Origin: an uncultured bacterium
GTDB lineage: Bacteria > Bacteroidota > Bacteroidia > Bacteroidales > CAIXTV01
Reading direction: 5' to 3'
DNA: 43,399 nt
Assembly (NCBI GenBank): GCA_903922465.1
Contig: CAIXTV010000171.1
Coordinates: forward strand, 1 to 43,399
Positions 25,473 through 32,923 of this stretch are shown one piece after another (within the stretch, counting starts at the first letter, position 1; every line of letters begins with the position of its first letter). A program made the translations under genes and the position numbers. Below the pieces are notes generated by a model. That model was not told where the DNA came from, did not search any database, and was given only the letters and a program-made list of their open reading frames with translations.

Positions 25473-28301
25473 ATGAAAAACATCAAAAAACTGTTCCTCA
25501 TTCTGTTCATTTCCACGCTGACGCTTAGCGTTTTTGCTCAGAAGAGCATCGACCTTAAAGCGCCATTCCCTGTGGATCCCAACGTTAAGGTGGGCAAACT
25601 CGAAAATGGATTAATCTATTACATTCGTAAGAACGCCAAACCCGAAAAGAGGGTAGAACTTCGTTTGGCCATCAATGCAGGTTCTATTTTAGAATCAGAT
25701 GCTCAACAAGGTCTTGCTCACTTCACTGAGCACATGTGTTTTAACGGAACTAAGAACTTCCCAAAAAACGAACTTATCAACTTCTTGCAAAAAACAGGCG
25801 TGAAGTTTGGTGCTGATATCAATGCTTATACCAGTTTCGACGAAACGGTGTATATGTTACAAATTCCTGACGACAAAGAAGGTTTACTCGAAAAAGGTAT
25901 GCAAGTTATCGAAGATTGGGCTCACAATGTGACCTTCGAGGGTAAAGAAATTGACAAAGAACGTGGCGTTATCACCGAAGAATGGCGTTTAGGCCTTGGT
26001 GCTGAAGACAGAATGCAGAAGAAATATTTCCCTGTTATTTTCAAAGATTCTCGTTATGCTTTAAGAAGCCCCATTGGTAAGATTGACGTTATTCAGAACT
26101 TCAAACACGACACCATTAGAAGCTTTTATAAAGATTGGTATCGTCCTAATTTACAAGCAGTGGTAGTGGTTGGCGACATCAATGTTGATGAAATCGAAAA
26201 GATGATCATCAAACATTTCTCAGGAATCACCAATCCCGATAGCCCAAAAGCCCGTCCCGATTTTGACTTACCTGCCAACAAAGCCCCTCTCGTTAGCATC
26301 GTTTCTGATAAAGAAGCTATGAATTCATCAATTATGGTTTTCTACAAGCAAGCTGCCAAAAAACTTGTTCTTATTGAAGATTACAAAACAAAAGTAATGA
26401 ACGAACTCTACAACGGCATGCTAAATGCACGTTTAGAAGAAATTTCAAAGAAATCAGATGCCGCTTATAGCGCAGCCTTCAGCGAATATAGCAGTTTCCT
26501 TGCACGTTCATCCGATGCTTATATGTTATATGCTTCTCCTAAAGAAAATCAAATTCTTCAGTCCTTACAAAGCATACTCACCGAAAGCGAAAGAGTGAAA
26601 CGTTTTGGTTTTACCGAAAGCGAACTCGAACGTCAGAAAGACGAGATGTTTTCGAACTACGAAAAGAATGCAAAGGAATTCGACAAAACAGAGTCGGATC
26701 GTTTTGCAGGTGAATATGTAAGCAATTTCCTTAATCAAGACCCTATTCCAGGGATTAAGAATGAATTCAAATATGTGAAGAAATTCTTACCTGAAATCAC
26801 CATTGAAGACATTAATAAACTCTCTGCAAAGTGGATTACCGACGAAAACAGAGTGCTTGTCATTACTTCACCTGAGAAAGCAAACATCATCATCCCAACC
26901 GAAGCGCAAGCCCTCAATGTGTTTGATGCAGTGAGCAAGTTGCAGTTAACTCCTTATGTTGATTCATATAAACCAGCTCCTCTTGTAGAAGATGAAATGA
27001 AATCGTCGCCTTTGCTTTTGAAGAAAGAGATCAGCGAAGCTAGTGCTACCGAAATCACGCTTAAAAACGGAATTAAAGTAGTGGTGAAAACTACTGATTT
27101 TAAAAACGATGAAATATTATTTTCAGGATACAGCCTCGGAGGGAACTCTCTTTATGATGACAACGACTTCATGTCGGCTACTTTTGCAACACAAATCATC
27201 GACCAATCGGGTTTAGGCAATTTCAATCAAACCAATTTAGAGAAGAAGTTGAAAGGCAAGAAAATCGAACTGAGTCCTTACATCGATGTGTTGAAAGAAG
27301 GCCTTAGTGGTAGCACCAATCCTAAAGATTTCGAAACCTTGCTTCAGTTGAATTATCTCTATTTCAAAGGAGCACGCAAAGACACAGCCGCTTATAATGG
27401 TTTTCTTTCGAACACCAAAAATCAGTTGAAATTCATCACAGGCAACCCAATGTATGCATTCTTCGATACATTGTTCAAAGTGGCAGCATCGAACAGCCCT
27501 CGTATTATGGTGATTCCTTCTGAAAAAGACTTAGACAAAGTAAACCTCGACCGTGCTTATAACATTTATCAAGACAGATTTGCTGATGCTTCTGATTTCA
27601 CCTTCTTCGTTGTGGGGAATGTTGCTTTAGACACCCTTCAGCCTATGCTTGAGAAATATTTAGGAAGCCTTCCAGCCACCAATCGTAAAGAAAGCTGGAA
27701 AGATGTTGAACCTAAATTCCCTACTGGGGTTACTGATTTTAAATTTGTTAAAGGTACAGAACAAAAATCAATGGTTGGAATCTTGTTTAACGAGAATTTC
27801 GAATGGAACGATAAAAATAAACTCATGTTGAAAATGCTTGATGAGGTGATTTCTATTAAACTTATCGAAGTGATTAGAGAAGAGATGAGCGGAGTGTATT
27901 CGCCACAAATTCAGATGGATTATAAACAATTTCCTAAAAGCGAATACAATATGTTCATTATGTTTGGATGTTCACCTAAGAACACCGAGAAACTTTCAAA
28001 AGCCGTTATGAAGATTATCGAAACCCTTCAGAAAAAAGGTCCAAGCGAAGTTGATTTAGGAAAAGTGAAAGAATTGCTTACTCGTGAACGTGAAACTGGC
28101 TTGAAAACCAACAAATATTGGTTATCGAAGATTGAGTCTATCTATTTTAACAATGAGAATTTCAGCTCTATCACCAATTTTACTAAGAATTTGGCCAATA
28201 TCACTAAAGAAGATTTGAAAGCAGCCGCTCAGTTGTATTTCAAAAAAGATCATTATGTGAGAGGAGTTTTGATTCCTGAAAAAGCTGCAGCAAAGAAATA
28301 A
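25473..28301 (+). CDS. Exported M16-family zinc metallopeptidase (pitrilysin/PqqL-like)
   Basis: The 942-residue periplasmic or outer-membrane-associated protease has a signal peptide (1-22, LSVFAQ). The M16 inverted zinc motif HFTEH is at 83-87, and the third ligand is probably E169/E170 in KERGVITEEW. Two tandem M16 halves can be traced. The active N-terminal one has NGLIYYIRKNAKPEKRVEL. The inactive C-terminal one starts about 515 with TLKNGIKVVVKTTDFKNDEIL and lacks HxxEH. Such full-length bacterial M16 proteins degrade peptides inside a closed chamber. There is no T9SS sorting domain. It is followed by a strong terminator, so it is a monocistron. Confidence 0.93.
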   Translation: MKNIKKLFLILFISTLTLSVFAQKSIDLKAPFPVDPNVKVGKLENGLIYYIRKNAKPEKRVELRLAINAGSILESDAQQGLAHFTEHMCFNGTKNFPKNELINFLQKTGVKFGADINAYTSFDETVYMLQIPDDKEGLLEKGMQVIEDWAHNVTFEGKEIDKERGVITEEWRLGLGAEDRMQKKYFPVIFKDSRYALRSPIGKIDVIQNFKHDTIRSFYKDWYRPNLQAVVVVGDINVDEIEKMIIKHFSGITNPDSPKARPDFDLPANKAPLVSIVSDKEAMNSSIMVFYKQAAKKLVLIEDYKTKVMNELYNGMLNARLEEISKKSDAAYSAAFSEYSSFLARSSDAYMLYASPKENQILQSLQSILTESERVKRFGFTESELERQKDEMFSNYEKNAKEFDKTESDRFAGEYVSNFLNQDPIPGIKNEFKYVKKFLPEITIEDINKLSAKWITDENRVLVITSPEKANIIIPTEAQALNVFDAVSKLQLTPYVDSYKPAPLVEDEMKSSPLLLKKEISEASATEITLKNGIKVVVKTTDFKNDEILFSGYSLGGNSLYDDNDFMSATFATQIIDQSGLGNFNQTNLEKKLKGKKIELSPYIDVLKEGLSGSTNPKDFETLLQLNYLYFKGARKDTAAYNGFLSNTKNQLKFITGNPMYAFFDTLFKVAASNSPRIMVIPSEKDLDKVNLDRAYNIYQDRFADASDFTFFVVGNVALDTLQPMLEKYLGSLPATNRKESWKDVEPKFPTGVTDFKFVKGTEQKSMVGILFNENFEWNDKNKLMLKMLDEVISIKLIEVIREEMSGVYSPQIQMDYKQFPKSEYNMFIMFGCSPKNTEKLSKAVMKIIETLQKKGPSEVDLGKVKELLTRERETGLKTNKYWLSKIESIYFNNENFSSITNFTKNLANITKEDLKAAAQLYFKKDHYVRGVLIPEKAAAKK

Positions 28302-28354
28302 AGGCTTGTAAAATTGCCCTTATTACTACATACCGCCTTCGTTTGAAGGCAAAC

Positions 28355-28382
28355 AATAAGCCGGAGAAATCCGGCTTATTTT
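28355..28382 (+). terminator. Rho-independent terminator of the M16 gene
   Basis: A perfect 11-bp stem AATAAGCCGGA (28355-28365) / TCCGGCTTATT (28370-28380) with a GAAA tetraloop is followed by TT. A small CCTTC-gttt-GAAGG hairpin precedes it. Confidence 0.85.
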
Positions 28383-28580
28383 ATGTTATATGCTTTACTA
28401 TGTGGTGTTTTAAGTAGCTTTTATAATAGGATTTCGAATTTCATATTGGCAATAGAAGGGGTTTTTGCTTTACTCTGAAAAGGAGTTTTATAAACAATAA
28501 TGCTTAGCGCATTTGCTTTCAGATAGTTTGATTATTGAATTGAAGTATTATTGAAATATATTTCTTGCAAATAAATTTTA

Positions 28581-28608
28581 TTGATTAGGAAAAAAAACAT
28601 TACTTTTG
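28581..28608 (+). promoter_or_regulatory. TTG-N17-TACTTTTG promoter
   Basis: TTG (28581-28583) and TACTTTTG (28601-28608) match the Bacteroidota consensus. The promoter lies inside an in-frame N-terminal extension that starts at 28581, so the true start must be downstream, at 28665. Confidence 0.5.
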
Positions 28609-28664
28609 ACATTGTTTTATTGAGCATCACATATGTTAAATTAAAAACTAAAAAAACCATAATA

Positions 28665-31058
28665 ATGAAGAGAACAAACTTACACATGAAAAGCTTGATG
28701 TTGTTTGCACTGATTATGTTGACCGTATTACAGTCAAAAGCACAAGAAAACTATTATAATCTTTATATCGCCAACGATGTTCAAACGGCGGCCAACGTCT
28801 TGGAGTTCGATGTGTATCTGAAAGACATGGATCCCTCTCAGATTTTCGAGCTCTCCTCAATGCAGTTAGGGATATATGTAGATTCGGCTATTAGGAATGG
28901 TGGGGTTTATGTCCCTACTATGGTGCCCGGAACATCTGAATTTAATGCTATTCAGACGCCAATAAGTGGAAATTTCTCTTATTTGGCTTCATTGGGGGTG
29001 AAAGTTACTCCAAGGACGACCTCACCTGGCAATGGAACAATTATCTCGAAAATCAATAATGGTAGTCGCATGTGCCGTATAAGATTGACCAATACGGTGC
29101 CCTTTGCAACGGGCTCGCATGCCAATTTGGCTTTTAGTTTTATCAACCCTCCTACATCTTGGCCTACCAAAGTAAATCTATATATTAATGGAAGTAGTGT
29201 ATTCGCTCCTGGTAGTTCCTCTAATTGTACAAACATTTCATCCAACACCGTTTTAAATCCAATTCCAGCGGCACCCACTGGTAGTGCATCTCAGAGCTTT
29301 TGTGTTAACATCAGTCCCACCATTGCTCAATTAACAGCAACAGGAAGCAATATCAAATGGTATGATGCCGCTGTTAACGGAAACCTACTTGCACCAACTC
29401 AGGCATTGGTGAATGGAGCTCAGTATTATGCCACACAATCGAATTTCGTGAACGAAAGTTCGGCCAGGCTGCAGGTGACGGTAACCATCAACAACACTGG
29501 CACTTGGATTGGCGCCACTAGCAATAATTGGAACGAACCTTCGAACTGGTGTGGTGGAATGCCCGTTCCCACAACCAATATTGTGGTTCCTGCCGGCGAT
29601 GTTCACATTACATCTACCCTCGAAAACCCTGCTGTTTGCAACAATTTGACCATAGAGCCGGGTGCTGTTCTCACCGTTGAAGGTGGAAAAGCCATCACCA
29701 TAACCGGTACTCTTACCAATAATTCAGGAAATGCAGGCATCGTCATCGAATCGAACAGCACCGAAACAGGCTCCCTCATCGAAAGCACCCCCGGAATTAT
29801 TGCAAGCGTTCAACGCTATATGGTTCAGGGCAATTTGGTTCGCTATCATTATATTTCTTCCCCTGTAGTTTCGGCTCCAGCCTCGGTGTTTTTGCATTAT
29901 TATATGTATCGTTTCGATGAACCAACTGCTGCATGGATTAATATTGCGGCCACCGACAACCTCGAAGTGATGAAAGGCTATTCGGTTTACAGGCCCTATG
30001 CATCGGCCATGACCAAATTATTTCAAGGCGAATTGAATTGTGGGCCCATGGGCACTCAAGGAAATGTGAGCCGCACCGACATCAACAAAGGTTGGAATTT
30101 GTTGGGCAATCCTTATGCCTCGGCCATCAATTTGGATGCGTCAGAGGGTTGGACTAAGACCAATGTTTCGGCCGCAGTTTATTTGTGGAATCAGGCCTCT
30201 AAGTCTTACGTTTCATACGTCCCCGGTTACCCACAGGGCACACCCGGTTTGGGCACGCCCACTGGCACCACTGGAATTATCCCTGCCATGCAAGGCTTTA
30301 TGGTACGTGCCGCAGCTGTGGGCAGCGGAACGCTTCTGATGAACGATGCCGTGAGGGTTCACAGCGGACAGCCCTATTGGAAAAGCAGTCCTGTTGATGT
30401 GCTTAGAATCAGCGCAACTTCAGGCGAATTTAAAGATGAAGCTGTAGTTCGCTTCGATGAACGCTCGTCTGCCCAATTCGACGATCACTTCGATGCTTTT
30501 AAAATATTATCAGAAGAAGCTATGGCTCAGCTATATACTCTTGTTTCCGACGAAAACCTTTCCATCAACACCCTGCCTAAAATCGAACAGGATTTGACGG
30601 TTCCTCTCAATATGAAAATCAACACAGGAGGCGATTATAAAATCACTGCCGATGGCACTAGCAATTTCGATTCCGACATCTTTATTTATCTTGAAGATGT
30701 GTTTGCTCATTCCATCATCGATCTAAAACAAAGTCCTGAATATAGCTTTAGCAGCACTCCCAACGACGAATCGGCGCGTTTTAAAATACATTTCAGCCGC
30801 AGCCCGCTCACAAGCAATGTCGACAATGCAACCTCTACAAGAATTTTCAGCTACGACAACACCTTGCATATCAACACTCCACTCCAGGCCAATGGCAGTG
30901 TGGAACTCTATAATGCCATTGGGCAACAGATTTTCAGCTCGAAATTACAGCCTTCAACATCAAACAGCTTTGCTCTGAATGCTATAGTGGCAGGATGTTA
31001 TATCGCCAAAGTGATTAACGAGGGCGTGGTGACAAGCACAAAAGTGCTGATTAAATAA
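28665..31058 (+). CDS. T9SS-secreted multi-module surface protein
   Basis: The 797-residue protein, counted from the ATG at 28665, has a signal peptide (about 1-27, LQSKAQ). An upstream in-frame start at 28581 is rejected because it overlaps the promoter and would bury the signal peptide. Residues about 29-188 form a beta-rich module (LEFDVYLKDMD, FELSSMQLGIY, NGTIISK, RMCRIRLTNTVPFA) that recurs twice in the giant protein at 32924-42826. An Ig_7-like domain follows (about 193-255, IKWYDAAVNGNLL..GAQYYATQ). A TWIGATSNNWNEPSNW repeat/beta-helix part (about 259-390) and a long region with GWNLLGNPYASAINL come next. The type A T9SS sorting domain is at about 725-797. Function unknown; adhesin-like. 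Confidence 0.88.
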   Translation: MKRTNLHMKSLMLFALIMLTVLQSKAQENYYNLYIANDVQTAANVLEFDVYLKDMDPSQIFELSSMQLGIYVDSAIRNGGVYVPTMVPGTSEFNAIQTPISGNFSYLASLGVKVTPRTTSPGNGTIISKINNGSRMCRIRLTNTVPFATGSHANLAFSFINPPTSWPTKVNLYINGSSVFAPGSSSNCTNISSNTVLNPIPAAPTGSASQSFCVNISPTIAQLTATGSNIKWYDAAVNGNLLAPTQALVNGAQYYATQSNFVNESSARLQVTVTINNTGTWIGATSNNWNEPSNWCGGMPVPTTNIVVPAGDVHITSTLENPAVCNNLTIEPGAVLTVEGGKAITITGTLTNNSGNAGIVIESNSTETGSLIESTPGIIASVQRYMVQGNLVRYHYISSPVVSAPASVFLHYYMYRFDEPTAAWINIAATDNLEVMKGYSVYRPYASAMTKLFQGELNCGPMGTQGNVSRTDINKGWNLLGNPYASAINLDASEGWTKTNVSAAVYLWNQASKSYVSYVPGYPQGTPGLGTPTGTTGIIPAMQGFMVRAAAVGSGTLLMNDAVRVHSGQPYWKSSPVDVLRISATSGEFKDEAVVRFDERSSAQFDDHFDAFKILSEEAMAQLYTLVSDENLSINTLPKIEQDLTVPLNMKINTGGDYKITADGTSNFDSDIFIYLEDVFAHSIIDLKQSPEYSFSSTPNDESARFKIHFSRSPLTSNVDNATSTRIFSYDNTLHINTPLQANGSVELYNAIGQQIFSSKLQPSTSNSFALNAIVAGCYIAKVINEGVVTSTKVLIK

Positions 31059-31080
31059 TAAAGCTTAATCCACAAGATTG

Positions 31081-31112
31081 AAAGATGACTCTTAGGGGTC
31101 ATCTTTTTTTTT
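31081..31112 (+). terminator. Rho-independent terminator of the T9SS protein gene
   Basis: Stem AAAGATGAC (31081-31089) / GTCATCTTT (31098-31106), then a run of nine T through 31112, 22 nt after the stop. Confidence 0.85.
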
Positions 31113-31325
31113 GCCATACCTGGCAGAGGCAACTTAGGTTTAGGGGCTATGATAAGCCTGCTTATCAGTAAGCTTTTATTCTCAACTTAAACACTTCTTC
31201 AGATGAGGAGGGGAAGAGTGCTTCTTCTCAAAATGATTTTGTATGTTATTGAAAATGATGTATATGTAGTTATGATAAAGGCTTTATTTATAACAAAAAC
31301 CATTAGGGAAACCACATTATGCATA
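31113..31325. other. Spacer with two mutually exclusive small hairpins
   Basis: No gene. GATAAGC-ct-GCTTATC (31151-31166) overlaps GCTTA-tcag-TAAGC (31160-31173); only one can form at a time. The GATAAGG/CTTATC words are like those in the array that follows. Confidence 0.45.
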
Positions 31326-31577
31326 AACCTTATAAGGTAAATAGATAACCTTATAAGGAAAGTGTATAACCTGATAAGGTATATATAAACCCTGATAAGG
31401 AAAGTGTATAACCTTATAAGGTATGCATAAACCCTGATAAGGAAAGTGTATAACCTTATAAGGTATGTATAAACCCTGATAAGGAAAGTGTATAACCTGA
31501 TAAGGTATGCATAAAACCTGATAAGGAAAATGTAAAACCTGGTGAGGATGATGCAAAACCTGCTAATATTAATAAAA
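31326..31577. repeat. 21-bp tandem array, 12 units, with CCTTATAAGG palindromes
   Basis: Twelve consecutive 21-bp units start AACCT or ACCCT. The core alternates CCTTATAAGG (a perfect palindrome) with CCTGATAAGG, and the tails alternate AAAGTGTAT with TATGNATAA, giving a 42-bp higher-order repeat. The last units decay. The array lies between convergent genes. Its reverse strand gives a 79-codon open frame of HFPYQGLxIPYKV repeats that I reject as a gene. Confidence 0.95.
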
Positions 31578-31714
31578 CAACCTCCGATTGAAGCAATTTT
31601 TCTTTCAATCAGAGGTTGTTTTGAAAATGCAATTAAGTTAATATCAATTGCATAAGATATAATAATGCTAAGGGTGAAACGAAAATCTAGCCATTAGCAA
31701 AATTAATAATAGGA

Positions 31715-32479
31715 CTAAGGAACTATTGAATAGCGCCAATCGCCATACTGATAAGGATTGTCGACATTAACATCGAAAACAGGATGATTGGCCTTGCTTT
31801 TAGTAACTAAAGAAGCAGTTTTGCCTTTTGCCGATTTAGGAGTTGCTGATGTTGATGAACTGGGTATATGAGAAACAGGAACAATACTTGCATGACGATA
31901 TGCAAACACAGTGCCACTTGGGATATTGTTGAAAATACAATCACATTCAAGCGTGAAAACCTTCTTGGTGATGGTTGGAGGCGTTCCTTTAGCAAGCGTA
32001 GTTCCATGTTCCCACAAATGGCCTTCTAATCCCTTAAGAGTCTTAGCTTCGTAAGCATGAAGCCAACCTGTTCCTGAATTAATAAAACCAATGTTCCTTT
32101 TACCACCACCTTTGTTGGTGTATAGAAATCCCAAACGGGTTACAACATTGTACCCATTATTGATGTCGCCAGTCTCTTTAACTACTTTGTTTGCAATAAT
32201 TTCAGTATAACTTGCATTGTCGTCTAAGGCATCTGAAAGGGTGTTAAACTGTGAATGTTCTTGATTAGTAAGTGCTGTTGACTTGCTAATCTGCCGAAGA
32301 GAGTGAGTGTCCTGCAAATCGCCTGCAAATCCTTCTATTTCAGCATCGTCGTGAATTGGGTCGGTTGCATCTGCATCTCCCGTGAATTTAGTGCCTAAGG
32401 CAAATGTGATTATTTCGGGGGTACTTAATTCTTTGAAAGCCCTCGAAACGTTGATTTTTGGAATTTTCTTTACTGTCAT
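31715..32479 (-). CDS. Unrecognised cytoplasmic protein, 254 residues
   Basis: There is no signal peptide or membrane segment. The N-terminus (MTVKKIPKINVSRAFKELSTPEII) is basic, followed by acidic stretches (GDADATDPIHDDAEIEGF, about 33-50) and a helical region (about 66-110). A Gly-rich turn (TNKGGGKRNIGF, about 121-132), GTGWLHAYEAKTLKGLEGHLWEHG and a Ser/Lys-rich linker (SSSTSATPKSAKGKT) come before a short C-terminal strand region. I do not recognise a family. A textbook promoter (32514-32543) supports expression. Convergent with the T9SS gene and its array on one side; the giant gene ends upstream of it and has its own terminator. No function proposed. Confidence 0.75.
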   Translation of the reverse strand: MTVKKIPKINVSRAFKELSTPEIITFALGTKFTGDADATDPIHDDAEIEGFAGDLQDTHSLRQISKSTALTNQEHSQFNTLSDALDDNASYTEIIANKVVKETGDINNGYNVVTRLGFLYTNKGGGKRNIGFINSGTGWLHAYEAKTLKGLEGHLWEHGTTLAKGTPPTITKKVFTLECDCIFNNIPSGTVFAYRHASIVPVSHIPSSSTSATPKSAKGKTASLVTKSKANHPVFDVNVDNPYQYGDWRYSIVP

Positions 32480-32513
32480 AGTTGAATAATTTAAATGATT
32501 ACTATTAGTTCCG

Positions 32514-32543
32514 CAAAGATATATATTGTTACTAATAAAACAA
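32514..32543 (-). promoter_or_regulatory. TTG-N19-TATCTTTG promoter
   Basis: On the minus strand TTG (32543-32541), 19 nt, then TATCTTTG (32521-32514). Near-ideal; the leader is about 30 nt. Confidence 0.6.
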
Positions 32544-32746
32544 CAAAAAAAGCTCGAAAACTACAAAAATAAATATAATATACTACGATGAAAAGTGTTA
32601 TACGATGGATGATAATTAAAATATCAATGGCGAATTGATGTGTTTATAGGCTATAAAACATTAATTGTCATGTGAGTAAAGATTTTGACAATGATGTGAT
32701 TCATACAGTGAAAAGAATAATAATACTGAAAAACATAAATTATAAA

Positions 32747-32808
32747 AATCCATTTATATTTCATGATAAAAATGGATTCAAGCCTTATTATACCATAAAA
32801 TAATAAGG
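32747..32808. other. Two inverted repeats beside the giant-gene terminator
   Basis: AATCCATTT (32747-32755) pairs with AAATGGATT (32770-32778), and CCTTATTA (32783-32790) with TAATAAGG (32801-32808). Together with the terminator at 32812-32852 this makes three hairpins in a row. The rest of the gap (32480-32923) shows only the promoter above. Confidence 0.5.
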
Positions 32809-32811
32809 GAT

Positions 32812-32852
32812 AAAAAAAACTGGGCTAGGATGTGAAATCCTAGCCCAGTTTT
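32812..32852 (-). terminator. Strong rho-independent terminator of the giant gene
   Basis: A 15-bp perfect stem AAAACTGGGCTAGGA (32816-32830) / TCCTAGCCCAGTTTT (32838-32852) with a 7-nt loop. On the minus strand it is followed by a run of eight T. It lies 71 nt after the stop at 32924. Confidence 0.93.
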
Positions 32853-32923
32853 AGAGATATCATTAGCAAGGCTCAGCGCTTGCCATTTATGAGCAATATT
32901 TTGTTGCTAATGTTTTAGAGGTT

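Noticed and set aside
28581-28664. N-terminal extension of the T9SS protein starting at 28581
   Set aside because: It overlaps a TTG-N17-TACTTTTG promoter and places 28 residues before the signal peptide.
31317-31556. A 79-codon minus-strand frame of HFPYQGLxIPY repeats
   Set aside because: By-product of the 21-bp array; no supporting features.
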